From the NCBI RefSeq assembly GCF_000264905.1, contig NW_006763132.1, forward strand, positions 786,906 through 850,905: a stretch of 64,000 nt of DNA. Direction: 5' to 3'. Origin of the DNA: Stereum hirsutum FP-91666 SS1. Taxonomy: Eukaryota > Basidiomycota > Agaricomycetes > Russulales > Stereaceae. Shown here piece by piece: positions 56,101-64,000 of this stretch (its first letter is position 1; the number at the start of each line of letters is the position of its first letter). The notes under the pieces are model-generated. The model was not told where the DNA came from and did no database searches. It worked only from the letters and a program-made list of their open reading frames with translations. The position numbers were made by a program, and so were the translations under genes.

Positions 56101-57804
56101 CAGGTTACGTTGCTAGTATCATCTGGATCTCGTTGAACGCGCTTTTCATCGACAGTTCTCTGCTTCCTTGGGATACTTGTAGCTAACAAATTCAACTATA
56201 ACAAACGACCATTCGAATAAGTAACGCGCTCTGCCGTTGACCTGTGCTATTAATACTTAGGCCAACTAAAAGGAACGACTATTGAGTTCGTACTTTGCTT
56301 GCGCAATGCGCTCGTCAGCTGAAGCTCCATGAGCGAGCTTTCTGACTCTCAGTAGACGCAGACGATTGCCCTCCATCAGCGTCGCATATGTCTCTTCATC
56401 GCCTGGACGAGCCATTCGTATCTCGTGTTCATCGTAAACCCCATAGCAGAAAACGATAGCACGATCAACTCTACCCCCCGCCTGGTGCGATACCTGTACG
56501 GTTTCCCCTCTCAAGCTCTCTCTACAAACAAAACACACCACAACTCGGCCGATGTGGCATCTCTCACCAGCAAGCCTCGCGCTCTCAGGCTATTGTGGCA
56601 GCAAACGTCTCCCTCTCCAGAGTTGATTTGGAGCTAGGACTCTGACTGGGAATTCTGGTGCCCGAGGTTGAATTCTGCGCGTCTATTGCATACTTACGAC
56701 TCGACCGACTTATCTTGCGATATTTTATGCTGATCGTGTATTGGAGTGTTGAGGGCCATCAGTTCAATATCTATGAAGAGGCGGGACGTGTGCATGTGTT
56801 GATTATGGTGCCGTGGTCGGATCCGCTCTTCGTCTGTGTACTTCTGATCACTGGCCTCTTCGACCTCTCATATGGAAGTGAGTCCTGTCTTCTGAAATTG
56901 CGCTAACCTCTGTTATCACCGCCATCTAGCACTCACCATCCTCCGCATCCTCAACGTCAGCGATCACCGCGAGCTCATCCGCCTCCGCCTCCTTCGCCTA
57001 CACAAACCCCTACACACACACCCTTCATCCGCCTCCTCACACACCCTTCATCCGCCTCCTCGCCCTCTCCTCCCTCCTCGCCCTCTCCTCCCTCCTCCTC
57101 GCCCCCTCCACCACTCCGTACCACTCATCTCCCTCTCCATCAACACGTATTCTACCCCCTGGGTTAGAACTTGGCTGCGAACTCAGGCTTCTTCGAGGCT
57201 CGAGGGTAGCGCGGATTCCGCCGGACGGGCGAGGTGGAGAGGTGGAGAGGTGGGGCAGCGACGGTCGTTCTTTGTGCGTGCGGGGGTGTTCTTTGTGCTC
57301 TTCGGTCTTTGGGGGGTTTTTTTTTTGGTGGGGGGAGGGAGGTATGGTGGGGAGGCGCGAGTACTAGTGGGGGGAGGCGGGGATGGTAGTTCCGGGTTTG
57401 GAGGATTTGTGCTACTGAAACCAAGATTCCTAATTATCAATTTTCTTTCTTGGAGATTTGAATTAAAGCTGTTTCGCGCCTGCATTGGACTTTAGAAGAC
57501 AACCGCGGGAACAGGACCCTCGAGATGTTGGAACTTGGGCCGGGGTTTGTGGAGGTGGAGAGTCGGACGTGCCATTCGTCGTTGGCGCTCAGCGCTCATT
57601 ACCGTCGATGTCCGAGTCAACTCGGACGATTCAGATGATGCAGATTCTAGAAGGACGGCGACGAGGACGAGGGTCTTCGAAGGTCATGCCCCACCCTTCC
57701 AAAACCCGAACTTGAACCTACCCACCACTGGCAGGATATCACCTTATCAAGCAACACGGTCGTTCGAGCGGGGGCAAGTAGATACTAGATACTAGAACAG
57801 TCCG

Positions 57805-58130
57805 ACGCCGTCTTGACTCGGATGCCCAAGCCCAAGCGGGACCGACCAGGAGAAAGAAGAGGAAGTACACTTTACATCGTGATTGCCAGTGTATGTTCGG
57901 GGTACAATATGCATCCACGAGGACCAACAAACACCCCTCATGATCACCAACCACTCACTGGCTGAACTCGTACTCAGGGTAACAGCTGAGTGTGGCCCCT
58001 ATCCTCCTATCCTTCAACTTTAGCGCTGGCGCCACTCGTGACACTATTGCCAAACAACGCCATGCCATGTGTCGCCGATCATGCTTCGCAGTTCGCCAGA
58101 ATCGCCACACGCAGACACGCCACTTCGGCC
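57805..58130 (+). repeat. Direct repeat, right copy (partner 48.8-49.1 kb)
   Basis: Shares GCATCCACGAGGACCAACAA, GTGTGGCCCCTA, GGCGCCACTCGTGACACTAT, TGCCAAACAA and the CACACGCAG block with the left copy, in the same orientation, 9 kb apart. Confidence 0.7.
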
Positions 58131-58539
58131 ATGGGGCACGTTCTCGGGCATCGATCATCGTCACCAGGTACGTTCTTTTCGAGCACACGACCACGACCAC
58201 GACCACGCACACGACGAGCATGACCACGATGACCACGACGGCCGCAAGACAAATATAAGACTCGGACGAAGAAAACGGACCCGACACCGTGGGAACCACT
58301 GGCATACGTATACTTACACTGTGACCGCCAATGGAGGACACTGATCGGTGTATCCGATGGTGCCGGTGAGGAGCGTATAGAGACGTGTCGCGCAACGTAG
58401 TTATTGAACAAGTCGCACAATGTACTTATTGAACCACTTCTCGTCAACGCACCGCACCGCACCAAGAAAATTCGGTCAGAAGACCACCGCCGAAGCTCGA
58501 AGCCCGAAGGCCTAAGTAGCAGTCACAAGCTCTCAGTTA

Positions 58540-58755
58540 GAGTGTGCGAGTATGCGTTGTGTGAGGACGATGATAGACATACGTACGTGACTCGTCGTCA
58601 TTGTCCTTGTCATGGTCATTGTCATTGCACAACAGGATAGGATGAGTGTGCGAGTATGCGTTGTGTGAGGACGATGATAGACATACGTACGTGACTCGTC
58701 GTCATGCACATTGACCTTGTCATGGTCCTTGTCATTGTCATTCCACAACAGGATA
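58540..58755. repeat. 104-bp tandem duplication
   Basis: AGTGTGCGAGTATGCGTTGT through CACAACAGGATAGGATG occurs twice head to tail (about 58,541 and 58,645). The second copy has a short CACATTGAC insertion. It is followed by AGGAT units. Confidence 0.85.
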
Positions 58756-59152
58756 GGATAGGATAGGATATGACAGGATGGGGTCAGGATAGGATGGGGT
58801 CAGGGTGTAGGTAGGTAGGTATAAAAACAACTGGACACTGGACACTGGGAAATTTGAAGCAAGTAGCAGCGAATACACGGGAATACTTAGTAGTCAATCA
58901 AAGCACAAAGGTGAATGCGAAAATGCGAAACGGCGAAAAGGTGAAACGCGAAACGGTGAAAATGTAGAAGAAGAAGAAGACGAAGGGTTTGAACGTTTGG
59001 ACGTTTGTACAGCATGTTGGGTTAGAAATTGTTAAGTGCGTAAGTAAATGCAAGCAATAATAGCAAGCTCCAGGAGTGAAGTCAAACTCGAGTCGTCGTC
59101 GAAATCCAATGAAAGGAGCCCGAGCACACAGCCCGAGCACGCAGCCCGAGCC

Positions 59153-60492
59153 CTACTCCTCCTCGTCGCTCGAATTATCATCATTAAGCCCCGACCCGCC
59201 CGTCCACTCCCTCTCCCACAACCTGACGCCGTTCGCATCCTCCCTCGAGCCCGTCGCATGTGCATGTGTGGAAAGTGAAAGTGTGGAAAGGGCAAGTGTG
59301 GAAAGGGCAGGGTGCCCGGGGGGTAATGCGCCCTGGGCGCGTTGTAGACGGGCGAGGAGGTGTTGTTTCTCGGAGAGCATGTCTTGGATGTAATCCACCG
59401 CTACAAACGCAGGACATGAGTGAAAGAACCAAGAACCAAGCAAAGAAAAGGAGTAAAGACGAGATACGCACTCTTCTGCAAAACGATATTCTCGCTCCTC
59501 GGCCCCGCCCTCCCATCCAGCACCTTCCCCTCCCCTCCCTCCTCCCCATTACCCTCTCCCCTCCCATTCCCATCGCCCCTCCCATCGCCCCTCCCCCCCT
59601 TGTTCCGACTCTTCCTCCTCTTCGCCACCCCCGCACCCCCATTTCCATTAGCGATGGCATTCGCCTCATCCTCCAACCGAATCGCCTCCTTCAACGCCGG
59701 CACAGTCTCACAAAGCGCCTCATACCCCCGTCTGATATTCGCTCTTCTCTTCTGTTCTGATTGTATATGATTCGCTTTTTTCTGGGATGCGCTCAATAAT
59801 GCTGGTTTTCCTGCCCCACCACCACCGCCACCACCACCACCACCACCACCGGGCGACGAGGCTTGGCGTGAAGGAGCGGGGCCGGGAGAGGAGGGACGGC
59901 GTCGTTTGACTGTCGTGTTATGTGACGTGGAGGAGGAGTCTTCGGAATAGGAGCGTTTGGATGAGGTGGGTGGAGGTGAGGTGGGTGTATGGGGATGGGG
60001 TGCGTAGGAGGTGGAGGAGGAGGAGGAGGTGGAGAGCATGAGGGCGTGGGGGTGCGTTGCTGTGGGGATAGGAGGATCGTTGTAGGCCGCGGAGGAGGCT
60101 CTGCGTTGGTGGAAGAGGAAGAACGGATTCGTGTTGTTGTTGTTGTTGTTGTTGTTGCTACTGTTGGTGTGCGCCGTCGGGGGCTGCTGTGTCGGTGCGG
60201 GCGAGTTCGTGGACAGAGGGCTCGGTGCCGAGTGCGCTGTCTGTGGTCGTTGTGACGGCCATGATGAAGAGTACGAAGGGGGGTTGAAGGACTGGGGCTG
60301 AAGCGACATGAGATCCTTCGTGGCTTTCGTGAGTGCCTCCTTGCCCGGAGGCGGCTGGGGGACGTGTATGTCGTCGGAGAGGAGGGACCATTCTGGGGCG
60401 AAGACCTGGTCTGCGAGGGAGTGGGCGTCGTAGTCGAGGGCGGAGAGGAAGGACTGGAAGGCGTGTGATTCAGAGGGCGTGAGGAGTGACAT
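59153..60492 (-). CDS. Basic helix-loop-helix transcription factor
   Basis: Exon 1, 60492-59472; intron 59471-59401 (GTGCGT...TGTAG); exon 2, 59400-59153. The N-terminus MSLLTPSESHAFQSFLSALD has the conserved short helix seen in basidiomycete bHLH proteins. A long low-complexity part follows with an Asn run (GTT repeat at 60,136-60,156) and a Gly run (59,815-59,850). The basic region and helix 1 read QKKANHIQSEQKRRANIRRG with YEALCETVPALKEAI, including the H..E.KRR DNA contact residues. A charged loop of some 60 residues precedes helix 2, ENIVLQKTVDYIQDML, which is assembled exactly across the splice. About 420 residues; nuclear. Target genes unknown; an E-box type site would be expected. Confidence 0.85.
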
Positions 60493-62779
60493 CTTGCGTT
60501 TGCGCTCTCGTGAGTTGTGTCACTGTCGCGAGCGTTGGTTGAGAGGACGTGTTTATGACGATGATGGATGATGGACGATTCGGGAACTGTCAGTGTCTAT
60601 CGTGGGTCGCTGCTAAGCTCGAATGCGGGGTCAAGCAGCGCGAGACCCGCATGTGATAAAAACCCCGCATTTCGTTGTTTGGCATGGACAAATACGACAA
60701 TCCAAATCCCCTCGACACGATTTGACCCGCCCCTCCATTTCAATTTTCTTTCGAACGAACGAACAAGGGGGAGCCTCCTGCCCCCGTCCTCCCGCATTCT
60801 GCTCATTCTCCGCATCGATCTCCATCAATTCTCTCGAACTCGTGAGACCGGCCCTCCGTTTACGCGCTCTTGTGCAATGTGCGCCTGACGTTGCTCCGTC
60901 TGGCGCAGACGCGCCCCCTTTCGGTCGCCCGTCGGACCCTGCTTTCCGTTCATAACTTATAGCTTGTCTCGTCGCTCATACAACTGACGTTTCCGAACCA
61001 GTGACGAACTTCGGGTGAAGCAGGATGACTCGGAATGGACATCATTCGTTTCCCAGGAGTGATTCTACGGCTATATATAAGTCCACAACTTTACAACATC
61101 GAGTATAAATAGGTTATACAGGCGAAGCAGGAGAACGAAAGGCAGAACCGAAAAAACAAACAATGACATTAAAGAAAATAAGGTCAAGGAGAGACTGGAA
61201 GGACGATCAAGTCACGGTCGTCTTCCAGCTCTCTCCTTGTCGGGGTCCCGCTCGGACATGAAAAGTCGAGCGTTTCGCCAAAGCATCTATTATCTAATAC
61301 TATCCCCACTCGGATGACCGTGCTGCTGTTTCTTGATGCGGTGGACCAAGATGAGATCCTGGTGGCTTTGTAAGGGCACCGGTCCAGGTATTAGCACGGT
61401 CGGAGACGGACTCCGTGCCAGTGAAAGCGCTGACCCGGGAGCGATCTTTGAATTTCGAGCTCGTCGTCCTTTTCGTGAGTGTAGTCTTTGAGGAAAAAAA
61501 GGATGATGGATGACATAGATCAGCGTGGTTTGGGAGGAATGCACTTACTTCTGTACAAGAGGTTGAAGAGGTACACAAACAGCGAGCAGATATGACCATG
61601 ACACCATGACCAACGCAGGTCGACGTCCCGCTTATTCAGAGATATTGAGTCAGGGGATTTCGACCACTTGATCTACAATACAATCGCCGGTCAGCAAGAA
61701 GGACAAAACAGTAGAGCTGCGTACAATGGTACAAGGCGACCTCGAGGATGTGTGTTCCCAATCCGAGTCCTCACTCCAAACTCAACTCTCGACGCTCGTG
61801 CGTCGCGGGGGATAATCCGAGTCAGGCAAGGTTATAAAGCCTACATTTGCAGCGACGAGGATTCAGATGCCAGTGAGATCAGATGCGTACTGTATTAGTA
61901 CTTCGGTCAACTTTGTTTGTCTATGGTCTATGGACTCAGATCGAATTACCGCTAGAGGAAGAGAGATGTACAGATAAAGTATCGCACCAGCCAGACAAGC
62001 ACCCAGTCGATCGCGTTATCGTTCCATATGATGGAGTTCAAGGTGACGAAGAACATTGACATGAAGACTCGGACTTGAGAGGCCCATGAGTCCGGGCAAT
62101 AAGTACCAGGAGAAAAGCACGAAAGTGATGAATGAAGCCCACAAACGGCCGTCGACAAAGCAGAGCATTGGGAAGATAATGATACCGTGACACCGGCATG
62201 TCCAAGATTTCGACCTGGCTCGAACCGTGCTGAGGGGGGGGGTGTAATTCAGAGCCAAGGGCGTCAGAAAACGGCAAAGGACATTTTTGGATTATAGGCA
62301 CGCAACCTGATCATGAGCGAGACTCATGACTTCGATTCAGGGTTGCCAGACGCCAGAAGCAAGGGATATAATCACTACCACCGTGACCGGTCCTTGTCCT
62401 CGAATGGATGAGAGAGAGATTCCGGAGTTGGCGAGTGCTATATATGATGCCGCGTGCATGCGTGCGACGATCGCATGCTGAGTGCTCGATCTCTACGGAC
62501 GCGGAGTCTTCTCACTGGCACAAAACTTGAAGAGACGTGGCTGACCCAGGAGAGCAGAAGACGGAGCAGAATTTGAACGGTGTAGAGCGTGTTAGTAGAC
62601 TTATCGCGAACCTCAAGGAGGCGACGAAAGAACGCGTTGAAGATTCCAGGACGATACTTACTAGCAATGCAGTCTGTGACAGAGATATTTGTAGTGTCGA
62701 GCCTCCGATCCGATAGTCGTAAGAGAAACCACTAGGACTTGAGCTTGAGCTTGAGCTCGAATGGTGGCTTGGATATAAT
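60493..62779. other. Long stretch without a supported gene
   Basis: Upstream side of the bHLH gene and beyond. Small open frames on both strands (61,290-61,599, 61,952-62,301) include a hydrophobic segment on the minus strand around 62,220-62,050 (FITFVLFSWYLLPGLMG) that could be an eroded membrane-protein exon, but no complete model can be made. A run of nine G lies at 62,234-62,242. Confidence 0.4.
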
Positions 62780-63368
62780 GCCAGTCCTTACTAGTGTAGA
62801 AAGTCAGAGAGAGACCGAGCTGCGAGAGTGACGATTCCCAACTTGTTCCCAACTGTCTGACCTTCAATTCCCACGTGTCCTTCCAACTCCGCACATCTAC
62901 GGCCACTCCACCTCGGCCGCCACTCCCGGGTCCCTCCCTCCACTCTAAGTCTAAAATATTCGCCGGCAGCTGAAAAGACCACCCCTCCACCGACTTCTGG
63001 TATCGAGACTAAATAGGCTTGAGTACTAGTGCTGCACAGAGAACGGATTCGACGAGCTCGGTGCCAACCTGGTCTTGACAATCTTCCGGTTCTGCCAGCT
63101 ACTTAGTGGTGCATTGCTTGACCTATGTCTCCGTCTGGTTTTGGAAGAGTTGGGGTGCCACAGCGTAGTGTAATGGAGCGTGGGTGCCGGGATTGCAAAA
63201 GCAGGTTGTAGGGATGCGGGTGGACCCTTCGGCGCCGGGGGTTGGTGCGTGAAGGGGAAATGGATAGAGGCTAGTGTGTGGCATTCAGTACGTTTTTGAG
63301 ATTGTTTTGGACGGTCAGAGGATGTTTCCAGTGGTTCAATTCATGCGTATGGTTTACAGGAAACAATC
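62780..63368 (-). repeat. Inverted arm, right copy, inner part
   Basis: Reverse-orientation counterpart of 55,463-56,100. It runs without interruption into the promoter repeat at 63,378, so this copy lacks the MULE-like insertion. Confidence 0.65.
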
Positions 63369-63377
63369 CTAGAGCGT

Positions 63378-64000
63378 AACACCTGCATTGTGGCCGGAGT
63401 TGAGGCCGTGAAAGGAAACAAAAGGATGGCACAGCGTCTGGAGCGTGTCTGCCGGGTGTTGCCGCGGCACTCCAAACACGAGGCCGGTACGTGGTTCGAA
63501 AATGAAATTATAGTGCCACAATCAAAGTACGCTCAGTTTTTGCCTCCTCACAATTGCTACTTTCCGTTCCCCCTCTTTCTTCTTTTGGCATAATATTAGT
63601 GGCCAAAATGCGTACAAAGTGATGTCAGTTTCATGCGAAACGGACCGTCCGTTCGTGAAATGATGGCGCTTTTGTTCTCTCGAACATGCGCCACAGCCCT
63701 TTGTGGGTCCCAACATTTGCTTCCTAATCCGGACAAAGTCCGTATTTGGACACAACTCTGAGTGCCGTGACTCGCATGCGATACCATCAGATAACGCTTC
63801 TTTTTGTTCGGTCTGGGCACGGTTTCTCGCCTGCTGGGCCTCGGTATGTTTCGCCGTCCAATGGTGCCAGTGCCTCTTGCCGGGAGGAGTTTGAATCCCT
63901 GGCCTGCATATATAAGACCCACCTGGGGCTCGCTTAGGTCCCTCATCTTCTCTCTCCTCTACCACCATCATCTCCTCCCTCCCCTCCCTCCCGGACCCGG
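63378..64000 (+). repeat. Inverted promoter repeat, right arm (cut by window end)
   Basis: Counterpart of 53,288-52,638. It includes the TATA box TATATAAG (63,909-63,916) and the pyrimidine-rich leader, directed to the right, out of the window. The window ends at CCCGGACCCGG, just before the position where the left arm has its splice donor. Confidence 0.85.

Larger units (their letters stand above)
56101..59152. other. Repeat-rich region without a supported gene
   Basis: Contains the right copy of the direct repeat (57,805-58,130), CACGAC-rich microsatellites (58,185-58,225), a 104-bp tandem duplication (58,540-58,755) and AGGAT units (58,745-58,800). A 91-codon minus-strand frame (56,541-56,266) and a hydrophobic plus-strand frame (56,658-56,906, with LIVYWSVEGHQFN) have no family resemblance I can name. 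Confidence 0.45.

Noticed and set aside
48780..58130. LTR retrotransposon with the 9-kb-spaced direct repeats as LTRs
   Set aside because: No TG...CA ends, target duplication, primer-binding site, gag or pol frames between the repeats.

Overview
The window is nuclear DNA from a filamentous basidiomycete fungus, most likely an Agaricomycete. Genes are broken by many short (about 30-70 nt) GT-AG introns. The protein families fit that group: a caspase-like C14 protease with the mushroom-type C-terminal domain, DUF6533-like multi-pass membrane proteins, an F-box/LRR protein and a basidiomycete-style bHLH factor. I found no tRNA, rRNA or CRISPR array.

Layout. 1-2.0 kb: pyrimidine-rich sequence without a supported gene. 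2.0-4.6 kb (-): caspase-like protease. 6.5-9.3 kb: a low-complexity coiled-coil protein (+) facing a GNAT acetyltransferase (-). 9.5-11.0 kb: two nested TA-flanked transposons. 11.25-14.56 kb (+): secreted aspartic protease. 15.7-28.0 kb (-): housekeeping block of cullin-3-like scaffold, exportin-T, a mitochondrial-type unknown protein and an ER DnaJ ending in RDEL. The DnaJ shares a 290-bp divergent promoter with an Ies6/INO80C gene. 29.5 kb: a 267-bp MITE. 30-35 kb: membrane protein, arylamine N-acetyltransferase and ribosomal stalk protein P0. 35.5-39.0 kb: large mitochondrial helical-repeat protein. 39.4-48.6 kb: two DUF6533-like membrane genes and an F-box gene, with a degenerate hAT-like element between them.

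From 48.6 kb to the right edge the window is repeat-rich. The most unusual part is 49.2-52.2 kb. There, seven copies of a 73-87 nt sequence on the minus strand fold into the nested double pseudoknot of HDV-like self-cleaving ribozymes: P1, P2, P3, P4, and a catalytic-type C-Y-A-A in J4/2. Compensatory changes occur between copies. A TATA box and a 5' splice donor at 52.63-52.75 kb could drive one transcript through the whole array. The promoter sequence (52.64-53.29 kb) recurs inverted at 63.38-64.00 kb. Inside the first promoter repeat sits a MULE-like element (53,298-55,453, 9-bp target duplication) carrying an intron-containing, broken GH3 beta-glucosidase fragment. The second promoter repeat preserves the empty site. 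A bHLH transcription factor (59.2-60.5 kb, -) is the only clearly intact gene in this terminal part.

All exon limits, domain assignments and RNA folds were worked out by eye. Reading frames and motifs are direct observations; family names rest on recognised motifs, not on database searches.
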